A DNA stretch of 64,000 nt from Cinnamomum chago. Its lineage: Eukaryota; Streptophyta; Magnoliopsida; Laurales; Lauraceae. The DNA lies in the NCBI GenBank assembly GCA_038049695.1, contig CP142454.1, positions 15,198,501 through 15,262,500 on the forward strand, written 5' to 3'. The first letter of the stretch is position 1; every line of letters begins with the position of its first letter. The notes below the pieces were generated by a model. It ran no database searches. It worked only from the letters and a program-made list of their open reading frames with translations, and was not told where the DNA came from. Shown one piece after another: positions 1 to 11,441 of the stretch. A program made the translations under genes and the position numbers.

Positions 1-768
1 TGGATGTTGAGGAGGTGGGAGGAGTTGACTTGGTTGTAGGCTCCAGTGCAGAAGATGCAGTGGATGTTGGCCTGGCGCATGAAGTTGCGAGGGTCGCTGG
101 TGTCGAGTTGCTTCATCAAGGTCACGCCTCTGTGGTACTTGGCGAGATAGTCGTCGTCTACGAGGTGGGCGGGTCGGCGGATCCGTTTGGGTGTGGAAGG
201 GCTCGGGAATTTGAAGTCGATGACGGACTCTTCGGATTCGCGTTTGGGTGGGCAGCAATAGACTGGACGACCCGCATCGGAGAGCGATTTGTGGCATGTG
301 GCGAGGTTTGGAGCTATTGGCCTCCCACCTGTTTGCTTTGCTACTTCAGGACCTGAAGACCGACCTTCCCAGATTGAAGGGATCATGCTCTGGATCAATT
401 GAAATGATGTCGAGATGTAGGCTGTTGGGTTTTTCTCATTCAATCCCCTTAGATCCCTACACAATTGTTCCAAAAAAACCAATTTAGAAAACTTCAATTT
501 GTGTTTCATTGTATCTATCAAAAATCTATGCAACTTCTATAAAAACCCTTTTCATATTTCTATTAACAGATCACTTGTACAGTTGTACCCCAACTTCCAA
601 AAACAAAAGAAAGAAAAAGACGAAAGAAAAAAACAAGATCTAAAAGAATCAAATATAGAAAAAACTGCAATACCTCAAAAAAGAGTTTGAATCATGGAGG
701 AGATTTATTGACAGCCCTCCTAGAAGGAGAGTCAGCAGTACTACAGAGAACCAACGCTTTGCTTCCAT
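1..768 (-). CDS. PPO: Polyphenol oxidase (tyrosinase family), N-terminal part, cut by the window edge
   Basis: Read on the minus strand, one frame is open from an ATG at 509 to the window edge and carries plant polyphenol oxidase landmarks. They are the Cys-Cys-Pro-Pro of the N-terminal disulfide region (near 250), the block IDFKFPSPSTPKRIR, then the first copper-A motif ANIHCIFCTGAYNQ (near 45-85), with a copper-ligand His and a Cys placed like the thioether Cys. The enzyme oxidises mono- or diphenols to quinones. A better start may be the ATG at 768: it opens a 31-codon exon encoding MEAKRWFSVVLLTLLLGG, a typical secretory signal peptide, followed by a GAG/GTATTG donor at 674/673. A TATA-like box lies about 170 bases upstream. 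Several acceptors lie at about 310-355, but the best ones do not keep frame with that donor, so the splice is unresolved. The copper-B domain and C-terminus lie outside the window. Family assignment is firm; intactness is unknown. Confidence 0.82.
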
Positions 769-935
769 GGCTAAGGGTAGTTGAAGCTGGAACCAATAAT
801 ACAAAAGAAGGAAGAGAGCTCTACACGCACCAATGTCAACCCAACCCAGGAGTCACAAAGACAGATGAGAGATGGAGAGAAGAAGAGACCTGTTTATCGG
901 CAAGTCATGGTGGGCAGGTAGATGTGTATCTCTCT

Positions 936-947
936 TATATATATAGT
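936..947 (-). promoter_or_regulatory. TATA-like box upstream of the polyphenol oxidase gene
   Basis: An alternating TA run that reads as a TATA box on the minus strand, about 170 bases upstream of the candidate signal-peptide ATG at 768. The position suits that start better than the ATG at 509. Inferred from position only. Confidence 0.4.
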
Positions 948-989
948 GGAAATATAATCATGTTTCCTCTCCTCCACGAAAATGAATAA

Positions 990-2713
990 AATAGATGAAG
1001 TTTTCTTAATAGAGACCGGCCTCGAAAGTCCTGCAGCCTTTTAGTCATTGCCCCACGTGATTTTATTTCTGTATGATGACTTTATGTCAATCAATGCACC
1101 TGTTCCAACCACAAGTTTTTAAGCGGAAAAACCCAAAATAGCATTTTTTTTTTTTTTTTTTTTTGTCAAGAAGGGCGGAACGAACACTTATGACTTATCC
1201 CAGGATTGATTGAGCTATGCTACACACCCCGGGATCCAGTCGGTGTATAAATCCCGGGGTGTGTAGACTTTTTGGGATTGTATATAGTGTCGTCTCAATT
1301 TATTTTGGAAGTATGTAATAAATTTCTTCAAGATCGTTTTGATCCGACTCGTTCCGTCGAGTTTTCGGCCGACCACCTTTGTCAATCTATATTTGTAAGA
1401 AACTTTTCATGAACGAAATCTCCACCTTCGTCAAACTTTTGACTGCAAAATCCTATTTATTTAAAATGGGAGATATTTTTTTTCCTTCGCTGTTGGAGGA
1501 GAATTTTAATATTTTGAGCTGAATTAATCCCTCTGAGTTTAAAAGAAAATCGGATAAACTCCCCCTGTAAGGGTTTTAGGCCAACTGAGCTAAAAAAAAT
1601 TCAGAAAAAAACCTTTAAAATTTATTAAAAATGAAAAAATATATCAAAAAAGAAATTATAAAAGTAAAGAAGCTGTCGTTGTAAAATAGACAGAGAGTTT
1701 ATAGTAAAAATAAAGCGCCAAGATTTGCCTAACTCGAGGAACCAATAAAATTGACCCCTCTGTAGGAGGCCTTTTTTCCTAAACGCAAATTGAACAAATC
1801 AGAATAATGGGAACGCAACACATCATTTCTTGTCCAACTTTACCTACTAGTCCCACGTGCGCAGAGGATATTAGAATTCATCAACAAAAAGGTAATACAT
1901 GAAATGTAAAAAAGATTCACAAGAATTCATTCAAATCGCGTCAGGAAATTTCGTGGCACAGGCTCTACTACAGAGTTAATTCCTTTGTCCGTGCATTCAT
2001 TGATTTCATTCAATACGCGTCAGGAAATTTGGTACCCGTCACTGCAGTGCACGCTGCCAGCCACGGAGCCACCTGCGTGACTAAATGTAACATGGGGAAA
2101 AGTTCCTCCTGGCGCGTATTGCATCACCGCCACTCTAAACCGTCCAAATTGAGGGATCATCGTGGCAAGGACAGAGGAATTTTAGCCATATTTTCACATT
2201 TGCAAGGTTTTAATGATTAATGTTATTCTGTTTGATCTGAAATTTAGTCATGTATCAATGCATGGATTTATGATTGAACTAAGGGTTTGGATTCATATCA
2301 TGTAAGATTGGGGTTTGATTAAAAATTAAATGAACCACATTTCCTTCAACTTTATCTTTAAATAAACTATAATTATTGTGGTGAATCATTAAGTTACATG
2401 GATCAAGGTTGGAAAATTGGTGTTTAAGATTCAACTCGTCCAATGCAAAGGGTTCTACTCGAGAGTCATGGATTTTTTAAATATTAGAAATGGGTCAGAT
2501 ACTTATAAATTAAGGGCTACGATAATTTGATAGGGCTGTAATTAGCATCACCCTTATCCATAAAGTGACATTTCTATCCATCCCACATCATTGATAGGAA
2601 TACAATTAAGTGGGCCTAATGAGCTTTAACCACATAATAAGGCTGTTAAATTACCTAAGTGGGCCATCCAACAAAGTAATCTTCTATGTGGCATTCAATC
2701 ACACCATTTGCGA
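990..2713. other. Gene-free AT-rich stretch upstream of PPO
   Basis: No coding region could be supported. It contains a poly-T run near 1145-1164, the perfect inverted repeat at 1220-1266, and AT-rich unique-looking sequence. Short ORFs here show no family motifs. Confidence 0.5.
1220..1266. repeat. Perfect GC-rich inverted repeat (hairpin)
   Basis: A 16-base arm starting CTACACACCCCGGGA is followed by a 15-base spacer and its exact reverse complement. It lies in otherwise AT-rich DNA. No element boundary or target duplication was found, so it may be a relic of a small foldback element. Confidence 0.6.
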
Positions 2714-2715
2714 TA

Positions 2716-3373
2716 GGAGTGTACACGGATCGAATTAGTGCGAATTAGGCTAAATAAGTCACCAGTCCGTTACCTATGGATCGATGGATTTGGAATCCAT
2801 TACCAATCCATCACTCTTAAAAATCGATCCAATCCGTAGAGGACCAGACCGGATCGGTTTTATCGGTTCAATCTAATATTAAAGAAATAGATAAAACATG
2901 TTGTAAAGAGTTTCAGCATACAAGCTAACAATCTTTTAAAACAAATACAAATTACAAATATTTTTCTTTTACTCAGAAGTTGCTCAATTGATCAATATAA
3001 AGAGCTATTTTTATCTACATTACAACCAAAAGAGATCTAATCAACAAATAAAGTCAAACATGTTGTTAAATTCATAAAAATCACACTCCATCTATTGAAA
3101 CTTTGAACTCTTAAATTTTGACCCCTGAAGGTTTTTTTCTTTCTTTTATATTTAGACCTCTTAACTTATATTTAGACCCCCTTAAGTTTTTTTTTAATTT
3201 ATATTTAACGTTAACGAATTGGATCAGACTGAATCCGCGGATTAAATGTAAAATCCGTTACCGATCCATTGCTAATGAATTATAAGATTTTAAAACCGTC
3301 ATAAATCCGTTAAACTTTGATTCAGTTTAATATCCGTGAATTAGATCGGATCGGCCGGTTTTTTGTACACCCC
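2716..3373. mobile_element. MITE-like element with GGGGTGTACA termini
   Basis: The left end GGAGTGTACA and the right end TGTACACCCC are inverted repeats differing at one base, with TA immediately outside each end. The interior holds GATC-rich blocks (CCGTTACC, GATCCAT) repeated in inverted order near both ends and an AT-rich core without coding potential. Structure suits a non-autonomous DNA transposon of about 650 bp. Superfamily is uncertain: TA flanks fit Tc1/mariner, but the terminal motif also resembles hAT elements. Confidence 0.55.
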
Positions 3374-3675
3374 TAATTTAAGATGATTGAGTTAAGAGGC
3401 CGATCTAAACCTAGCTATTCTTCCTTTTGTGGAATTGGGGGGAGTGGAGAATTCTTGTGGCCATCATAGAAGATCATCTTACCTTCATTTTATCTTATCT
3501 ATAAAAATAAAAAAAAACTGAGATTTCACTAATATTTGTGAAAAAAGAATAACAGCTTAGCGACCAATTGATAGACCCAAGGTGTAGATTCTGCGTTGTT
3601 TGACTTTTTCGAAGTCATTGCTAATTTGCTATAGAGTGGATGAGGAACATGGACAAGATCAAAGTTATTCTTTTA

Positions 3676-3798
3676 GGGAAATTCTATATGCACCCTCCCC
3701 TTGTGCTGAGTGCACCCACATCCATTGTGAACAGTGTCACTGTTCACAATGCATGTGGGTGTGTTCAGCACATATATGGGGTGCATATAGAATTTCCC
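3676..3798. mobile_element. Palindromic MITE with perfect 9-bp target duplication (Mutator-like)
   Basis: A 123-bp element that is almost entirely an inverted repeat. The ends are GGGAAATTCTATATGCACC and its complement, and the centre contains a second palindrome GTGAACAGTGTCACTGTTCAC. It is flanked on both sides by the same nonamer ATTCTTTTA (3667-3675 and 3799-3807). Nine-base duplications are characteristic of Mutator-superfamily transposition. It has no coding capacity and must be mobilised in trans. Confidence 0.85.
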
Positions 3799-4113
3799 AT
3801 TCTTTTAATGCTTGATCCATACAGGGTATTTTATCAAGGGACACCAGCAAGCCATGTGCTTAATTGTTCGAATATCTTGTTGAGATCTCGGACAACTGTT
3901 CAAATGTCAGGTATATGCACTTTTCATTTAATTGAATTATTTTGGTAAAAACGGCGAGCACTCTCATTGTCAGCAAGTATTGTTAAAAACTTAATAAAGA
4001 AGTCGCATGCGGGTGAATCTCACTAAACTCCCTTATGAAAGAGAGTTTAGCGGATTAGTTATTTAAAATAGATAGCCGAATATTGGGAAATGATCACCTT
4101 TGGCCTTTTGATC

Positions 4114-4193
4114 AAGGGCAACATGACTTACCAACCGTTGATGGAGCAATCAACGGTTGACTTAATCAACGGTTGGTAAGTCATGTTGCCCTT
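4114..4193. repeat. Perfect 29-bp inverted repeat with 22-base loop
   Basis: The arms at 4114-4142 and 4165-4193 are exact reverse complements (starting AAGGGCAACATGACTTACC). The loop carries a further copy of the ATCAACGGTT core found at the arm ends. A transcript would fold into a long perfect hairpin. No clear target duplication; possibly a small foldback transposon. Confidence 0.75.
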
Positions 4194-4868
4194 CAATCGT
4201 TTATTGGGATTTTACCAAAAAAAATATATTTAATGGAATGTGCTATTTTACATATGATGAATTCAGCAAAACCTCTTTCTCATACTGATTTACCGTGGGT
4301 AAAAAATTGAAACTTCCTTCATCGCCATCGCAACCATGAGAGTAATTTAATATGACCTATCACCTGAATAAATGACTAATATAGTAAAAATCAAGTAAAA
4401 TTTCAAATTTTCAGATAAGATGTCACATTAAAAGCACTTTAATTCAAACTCACCTGCCTTTTAAAAAAAATGTCAAAAAGCAACCACCTTTATTTATTAA
4501 AATACAAAAAAAACTTAAATGACTCATACAAAAAGTAAAAAATATTTCATATCAAATAACTAAAAATAAAATACCATTATATTCCACTTATTTTTATTTT
4601 TTTCTTGAAAATCAGTTTTACATACTCTATTAATATAGCAGCCAGATTGGCCCTTTAAAGAATAGAATTGATAGATCAACAACCTGCGAAAAAAGGAAAG
4701 AAGTCGGACATCAAAAGTAAATGTACAGAGTGATAAAATCTTCGTTTATGAAGCCGATCTTCTGTACTAATTAGTAGCCCCCACTTTCATATAGACGGCC
4801 GGAGGCCACCTTTATTCCATTTTTTAGGAATTCTTCAATAATTATGATAACAATAAAGGACATCCTTA

Positions 4869-5243
4869 GAGCATCTCCAAGAGACATGCCAAATCCAAGG
4901 TGGACATGCCACATGGGATTTTTGGCATGAATTTTCACTCCAACAACTATGCCAAAAATGAGGTGGCAATTGACATATGGGAGTGAGATGCCAAATTTGG
5001 CATGTGAAAAAGTGAAATGCCAAATTATATTTTACATTATTTTATTCCAAATGAACTATTATCAATGAGTTGAGTTTTATATATAAAAAAGGTAAAATAA
5101 AAATAATAATAAAATATTACATTTGACATATGGGGTGGAGTATACTCCAACAAAGATGTCAAATTGTAAAGGGTCAATTTGCCACATAAGCCTTCATTTT
5201 CAAAAAGGCATCTCCAAATTTAACATCACTCTTGGAGATGCTC
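4869..5243. mobile_element. Tourist-like (PIF/Harbinger) MITE
   Basis: A 375-bp element with perfect 15-bp terminal inverted repeats (GAGCATCTCCAAGAG at the left end) flanked by TTA on both sides (4866-4868 and 5244-5246). The TTA/TAA duplication plus this size is the signature of Tourist MITEs, mobilised by PIF/Harbinger transposases. The interior repeats ATGCCAAAT-type motifs and is AT-rich. No ORF of interest. Confidence 0.8.
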
Positions 5244-5783
5244 TTACACCACTATTTTTAACTTAGTAAAAAGTAAATACAAACGACTTTTCCTCTATGG
5301 ACAAAGCAAGCAATGATGTCACATTTTTTTTTTACAAGCAAAAGGTTTGGACCAGGAGAGCACGTACACATGCGAGGAGAGAGGATAGCACTAGCAGAAG
5401 AGAAGACCACGATAGATAGGGGGAGTAGTACTTGCTCACAGGAGGAGATGACACTCCGACATATGTGGGGGTAATGGAAACTCACACATGCAATGAGAGG
5501 AGACTTGCACATGTAAAGAGGGAGAGACCCTATGATTGATTCCGGGACATCTAGGCGAGAGCAAAGATTCAATTAGGCAACCTCTCATTCTCAATAATAT
5601 GACATTTTAGTGGGTCCATTGGGCTTTCCAGTTATATGACCATGTTGATGGATTACCAATATGGAAAAAAAAAAAAAGTTTCATTGAACATTTCTCACAT
5701 GAGCAGCGGTAAAACCATTGGTCATCATAAGACAAAATAAAAAAATTGCTGACTGCTGATATAATTCACATATGGCTAACCCC

Positions 5784-6620
5784 TCGTGTTTGGTATCTCT
5801 ATTTTCCCCACAAAGGTTTGGAAATAAGAGCCGGCAAAGGTTTGGAAAATGAGATCATTTGGCATTCATTTCCACCTTCTACCCGTTTTAGCAAAGCCTC
5901 TTAAAATTACAACGCCCTTTCAGATGTAACTGAAAAGTAAAAGGTAAAAAAGTTGGCGGAGGAACAGTGCTCCCTATGTCCACAACGCACAATCTGATTT
6001 ATTTGTTTTTTAAGAAATTATGAGAGAGTAAATCAATATCCAAACCGTTGAAAATATTCACAATATTAAACACGACTATGAGACCAAATTTCAGTCATTG
6101 GATCATCACCAATCTCGAGATACTTGTAAAAAAATGAACCATTTGATATTTTTTTTCTAGATTAGGTAGGCTCCAAACACAAAATTCAAATCGTTAATTT
6201 CCTTTGGAAGTCTGAACACGAGAAATTAACCATTGATGTACCATGCTTGGTTATAGATTGGTCTATAGGCATTTCGATTTCTCTCTTATTTTTTTTAGTT
6301 TCTAGGATAGTGAATCACAATCTTAACCGTTGAAGCTACTTATGAAGTCAAACATCACTATAGATCCAAATCTTGACCGTTGGATCATCACTAATATAGA
6401 GATACTTGAACAACAACATGGACTATTTAATATTATTTTCTGAATTCTGTGGGCTCCAAACAGAATATCCAAATTGTAAATCTCTTTAGAAGGCTGAACA
6501 CATATATGGGGTCAAATCTCAAAGCCAAATACCTAGTGGATCTAGAGAAATTTAAAAAAAAATTAATATTAGTTTTACTAAGTCAATTTAAAATAGATCA
6601 TTGCATTACCAAACACTCAT
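5784..6620. mobile_element. Non-autonomous element with GTGTTTGGTA termini, copy 1
   Basis: The left end GTGTTTGGTATCTC is mirrored by ACCAAACACTC at the right. Inside are two tandem diverged monomers built around ATCCAAACCGTTGAA, GGATCATCAC and GAGATACTTG blocks. The same architecture recurs at 50446-51447. The TIR style resembles plant hAT MITEs; no transposase is present. Confidence 0.55.
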
Positions 6621-6827
6621 TTTGATTCTATGCTCTTTCCTTAATGGCTTTATATTGATGGATCTATCAAAAAAGAGTATAGATATTAAGCAGGCCTAAA
6701 TACTAGTGAGTTTTTAACGACTCATGTCAATAACCCCAACCTTATCTTGTAATAGGGGACATAGGCAGATGGACCCATTCATAATGCCTCATGTGTCATG
6801 ATCGTTCGAAATCTAGCATGTCCTTTT

Positions 6828-8279
6828 TGTTAGATTTTATGGTCTCAATACCAGTATATGATGAATAGATTGATTAATTTCTTTATTTATCAATATAATC
6901 ATGCTTTCCTTTCATGAGATGAATGGTGATTTATTACTTCATGCACATGACTAATATATATGACATAATGGTTCATGAGATGAACCGGGTCCCATTAGTA
7001 TATTAGATGTGATATATGTATATGGATGAGATCCACATACGGGAGATATGTGTCACAAATCTTATACTTAAAATATCTTCACAACAGTGATGAGATTGGA
7101 CATCTCATCTGACAAGGTTGCAGTACTTTGATCACTATGAGATAGTATGATTTGTCTCGATCATCAGAATGTAAGATTCTGGATCATAGTGCTGGTACAT
7201 TGGATGTATTGAAAGACCATGAGAAGCACCTTATCAAATACTGTCTCGATTAAGGATTGCTCTCATAATTCCCTAGCAATATGTTCTCAATCCTGAGACA
7301 TTGATGAACTCAAGTTTCTGTCTATTCATATGCTTTAAGTCACCAATGAGTAAGGCCAATTGTAGGTCAACACCTCGGTGTCTTGGGTACAAGGTAGTAG
7401 GACTGTGGGAACATGCAATGATCAAGATGGAATCTATCTACATTATCCCATTGTGCCAATTAATGGATTTATCATTGGTAAGTGTGCACCCATTCCAATT
7501 AAGAGTAAATTGGATCGGTACCAAATGATCATTATAATTAATTGGGGCTCAAGGATAATAAGATGTGGATCTAAGATTGGATGAGACAGATTTATTCCAA
7601 TTGATCCATGGATAATGATAGAGGGGCCTACTTGTGGTAATTGGGAAGTTTAGGGTCTTCATTGAAATATATTCCTTAGACTGGAGTGTAATTGCATTTA
7701 TATAGTGGAGTTATTTGTAATTAACTGTGGGCCCGGATTGCACATGAGATGTGGGGTCGCGTGTCCCAGTTGGAGCCAGCTTTCTAAGGAATCCCTATGT
7801 TACTCCATATGGGGATTCACGCCCAACCCATTTAATAGTGCAAGAGTTCCACTCCTCTCTTCCTCTCTCTCTTCTAGTTTCTCTTCTAGTTTCCTTTAGG
7901 GTTTTTCTCTTGGAGATCCCACCATCTTCTTGAGAAAAGAGAATCTAATATGGGACATAGCGTGGAAGATCAAAAGGAGTTGAAGATTCTGAATTGGATT
8001 GTGAAGGTGTTCATCATCAAGAAAAGAACTCAAAGCCTCCATTAGAGCACTACCAAGCTCCAAAGGTATAATCTACATCCTTGTATGTTGTAGATTTCGT
8101 GGTTGCATGTTTAGATGCTATTTTCTATCTTCTAGATAGGTTATGTTGCTATACATGGCTTATGAGTTTGAGGGATTACATCCTGAATTGGGTTTGTTGC
8201 CTTCTAGATAGTTGATCCCTGCATCAAGTGGGTCAAAAGTTTTTGAAACCTATCTGAATGGCCCACCTATTTTCCAACA
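6828..8279 (+). mobile_element. Solo-LTR-like element, copy 1 (TG...CA, 1452 bp)
   Basis: It begins TGTTAG and ends CCAACA, and is a forward copy of the element found in reverse orientation at 53062-58927, where 5-bp target duplications define the ends. No coding region is seen. This copy lacks a segment of several hundred bases present in the other and has no matching target duplication (left CTTTT, right ATAAA). That suggests an ectopic recombination product or later deletion of a flank. The parent retrotransposon's internal region is not in the window. Confidence 0.6.
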
Positions 8280-8542
8280 ATAAATTACTGATTACTGATT
8301 AGCATTTTGATTTATGTTTTGTCCATTGTAGTGTTTTTTTACACAATTTCGACAGTAATGCAAAGAAATAACTAGTCGTTCCAAGTAATAACTAGCCAGG
8401 AGCAGACCTATCAAGGTAATAAAACCAGGCTGCAACCCATGTCTTGATTAATGTCACACTAAGATTAAAATTCAAAGAGATACATGTTTGTAAAAGGGAT
8501 TTCGATGATCAGATGCGAGCTACTCAACAGTTCTTTGTATTA

Positions 8543-8886
8543 AATTAAATTTCTTTAGCTAACCAATGCTAAAAGAATCTCAAGGTGTTAGTAGAGGAAA
8601 CGGAAATACTTTACAATATCCCCCCTCGGATGGAGCCCACTCCTCAATACTTTCCCTCAGGTGGAACACGACCAGTGCACTTTTGGTGACACGCATTTTC
8701 TTTTTCTTTTTTTACGCTGAGTTATTTCTTCTGGGATTCAAACTCACGACCGGTTGGATCTTATATCATATTAAATTTCTTTAGCTAACTATTGCTACCA
8801 AAACCTCAAAGCACTAATAAAAGCAACTGAAATACTTTTTAATATTTCCCCCTCGGATGGAGCCCACTCCTCAATACTTTGCCTTC
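8543..8886 (+). repeat. Diverged direct repeat of about 117 bp
   Basis: The block starting ATTAAATTTCTTTAGCTAAC and ending with CCCTCGGATGGAGCCCACTC plus CTCAATACTTT occurs at about 8543-8658 and 8770-8886, offset 227 bases. The spacer holds a SINE-like B-box. Origin unknown. Confidence 0.6.
8690..8760 (-). mobile_element. SINE-like 3' fragment
   Basis: On the minus strand a pol III B-box-like sequence (GAGTTTGAATCCC) is followed within about 30 bases by an A-rich tail with runs of A and G. No A-box or target duplication was found. Weak call. Confidence 0.3.
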
Positions 8887-9391
8887 ATTTCTGTGCATTC
8901 TATAGTGTCTTATTATTGATATGCATGACATTCAGTCATTGAATATTGAATATAGCCCATGTAGAATACCTATACCAGTATATAAGCATATATTAATCTT
9001 CTAAACCAATTTTATATGCTTTCATGTGAATCACAAGACTTTATTTAATATAATTAATATAATATTGTACGTACAACAAAAAAGTGGAATCCCTACTTAG
9101 TATATAAGCATATGTTAATCTTCTTGACCAATATGATTGATTATACAAAAAAAAAATGGTAAACAATGGATTATAAATTAGTACGCTTTAGTAGGGCAAA
9201 GAAATAGAGAAGGTCAAGGTGATAATATTAAAGTGTGTATCCCTCGATTAGTATATTAATGCGGAAAGCTCCTGAACAAGGAAAATGTTCTCGCATGAGC
9301 GGGGGAACTTATGTGCACTTCAGCTCTTAGGTACCACTTAGGCTTTCCTTTAATTAGTCAACCCTTTCTATATACTCTTGTTATATTATTA
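8887..9391. other. AT-rich intergenic sequence with a short direct repeat
   Basis: A roughly 40-bp segment with the core AGTATATAAGCATAT and TTAATCTTCT occurs twice, near 8978 and 9098. No gene could be supported. Confidence 0.4.
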
Positions 9392-9814
9392 GGGGTATAA
9401 CGGTTCGATTAACTGTGTATTTTGTGATAACCGTTAATCAAACCGTATTTTATGGTTTTCAATTTTTAAAAACTATAACTACAACCACACCCTAAAAAAA
9501 CCGAACTGCGATTAACTATATTAGACAGTTTGATTACAGTTAATTGTCACTTAAAATATATAGTTTTTGTTAGAATGCAAAATATATGTTTTAGAGTCAA
9601 AAGCAAATATCCTATATGACAAATTACATAATTTCAAAATACTAAAGTAGCATTAAAATGTTGACATAGACAAATGGAATAATAAAGTGCATATTTCTAG
9701 CAAACACATCCTTGATCATTCACTTTTCCTTCTTTCTTTTTTTGTTCCAATGATTAGGGCTCAAAAATTAAAATGGGCTATTTAAGTTATAAAATCACAC
9801 AATACGCCCTTTCG

Positions 9815-9845
<31 letters not shown>

Positions 9846-10068
9846 ATTGTGGAGTAACGGTTCGGTTAATAGTGTGTTTTGGGAAAACGGTTAACCGAAT
9901 CGTATTTTACGATTTGATTCGGTTGATAACCGTGAGTTACGATTGAAAATCGAAACTAAACCGAGAAGCATGGTTTTTTTATTTTAATAACCGTAATAGA
10001 AACTGTGAAACACGGTTATTAACCGTCAGTTTGGTTGGTTAAACATTTTTCGATTTTTTTTACACCCA
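9392..10068. mobile_element. MITE-like element with GGGGTATAA/TTACACCCA termini
   Basis: The left end GGGGTATAACGGTTCG and the right end TTTTACACCCA form an imperfect inverted repeat. Inside, ACGGTTAACCGAA-type motifs repeat in both orientations. It resembles the 2716-3373 element in terminal motif and style. A poly-T run of about 25 lies near the middle. No target duplication could be fixed, so the boundaries are approximate. Confidence 0.45.
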
Positions 10069-10254
10069 TATATACATCTCATAATCTGGCCCAATTTAAT
10101 TCTGCTCCCATTGAGCCTTCCTTTTTTCATTGGATTGAATCTAGAAAAGAAATGTATAGTTAAATCGATATTAAACTTTGAGTCCGTTAAATCAATCGTC
10201 AGGATAATCTGATTGGGCTAATTTTTTTAGCTCCCCCTTTCTATAAAGAAATCT

Positions 10255-10745
10255 TTCCAGCTGCCCTACTTCTACTGATAGACATGCATCTACACAAATT
10301 GGGCTTCATATGAACAATATCGATCTGCTCATGGGCAATAACATTGTGTTGGTAGGAAAACATTGTCCCTGAACAATACATCTCGTTATTTGGCAAAAGA
10401 GAGGAATTTTTTTTTTTTTTTTTTTTTTTGCTAAGAGGCAAAAGAGAATATAGTTAATTCCATAGGCCTCAGAAGAATGAAGTTATTTATTGACATAAAG
10501 CCAATGTTGAGAGCATGTTAATTTTTAGATGTGGGGGAAATGGAAAGATCCAAGATTTTAAACTATAGACTTCATGGCATATGACAACTATTTGGAGGTT
10601 AGTAAACGAATGAGGAAAATGACAGGAATAGCAGCAGAAACCATTTATTATGGGATTGGAGCCGTTGACTGACAGAGGGGATTATTCCCAGCTATTAGGG
10701 AATGGAGCATGGACCGAATTAAGCACGTGACATGCGTGGGAAGAG
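10255..10745 (+). repeat. Segmental duplication, copy A, with G-box
   Basis: Stepwise similarity to 19235-19835: GATAGACATGCAT near the start, then CATATGA.CAATAT, CCCTGAACA, GATGTGG.GAAATGGAAAGA and finally an identical 24-base block containing ATTAAGCACGTGACATG. The CACGTG G-box is at 10724-10729. No coding potential is seen. It is probably an old duplication of a promoter-like region whose gene is lost or unrecognised. Confidence 0.65.
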
Positions 10746-10779
10746 AGAGAGTAGCTGATTTAATTTTGCATTAAGTCTG

Positions 10780-10895
10780 CTTGGACCGAATGGGACTGAA
10801 CTATGGCCGGGTCCCCAATGAGGGCTATAGGATCTTAGACTGTCTGTGGTCCTCATGGGGGATCCGGCCATGGTTCCATCTCCATTCCGTCCAAG
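10780..10895. repeat. Imperfect palindrome, possible foldback MITE
   Basis: The left arm starts CTTGGACCGAATGGGA and passes ATGGCCGGGTCCCC; the right arm is its imperfect reverse complement ending TTCCGTCCAAG. Total 116 bp with a short centre. No target duplication is visible, so an eroded MITE is only an inference. Confidence 0.55.
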
Positions 10896-10944
10896 TAGCA
10901 CCCCTCTTAATTTTGGAAGCAGCAAGAGGGAAAAAGAGAGAGAG

Positions 10945-11150
10945 AAATCTATTTATTTTGGGTGAAGGAGAGAGAGAGTGTGTGGGGTAGCCGGGTAGGT
11001 GATAAAACCATGAGAGAGAGGGAAATTTATTTATTTTGGGTGAAGCAGAGAGAGAGTGTGGGCCTGTGGGGTAGGTGATAAAATCATGAGAGAGAGAGAG
11101 AGAGAGAGGGACAGTGGCTGAGTGGGGTCGGTGATAAAACCATGAAAAGT
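10945..11150 (+). repeat. Purine-rich tandem repeat with GA microsatellite
   Basis: The phrase GGTAGGTGATAAAACCATGA occurs about three times (near 10996, 11070, 11129, with variants). It alternates with ATTTATTTTGGGTGAAG plus AGAGAGAGTGTG (two copies, near 10951 and 11029). A GA run lies near 11090-11108. Period about 75-80 bp. Confidence 0.65.
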
Positions 11151-11441
11151 CATTCGCGTGCTGCACGTGGGATAACGGAAACGCTGCTAATAACCTTTTC
11201 TCTTCTCACGAGGACCGAAGTGAACTTTGGAGTTCGTTTCAACGCAGCGAAAAGGTAAGAGAAAAATACGGGAGTGAGGACTTTCAAGTTTCAAATATTG
11301 GTGTCGTGTGGAGCAGGACTTTGTACTTTCTCAATCTGAATTTTAAATAAATGTGCCCATCAAGCATGCATTTTTTCTGTCTGCTGAACTTGGGCTTGTT
11401 TGTTTGGATTAAAGTGCATAGAATTGGACACAAATAATTTA

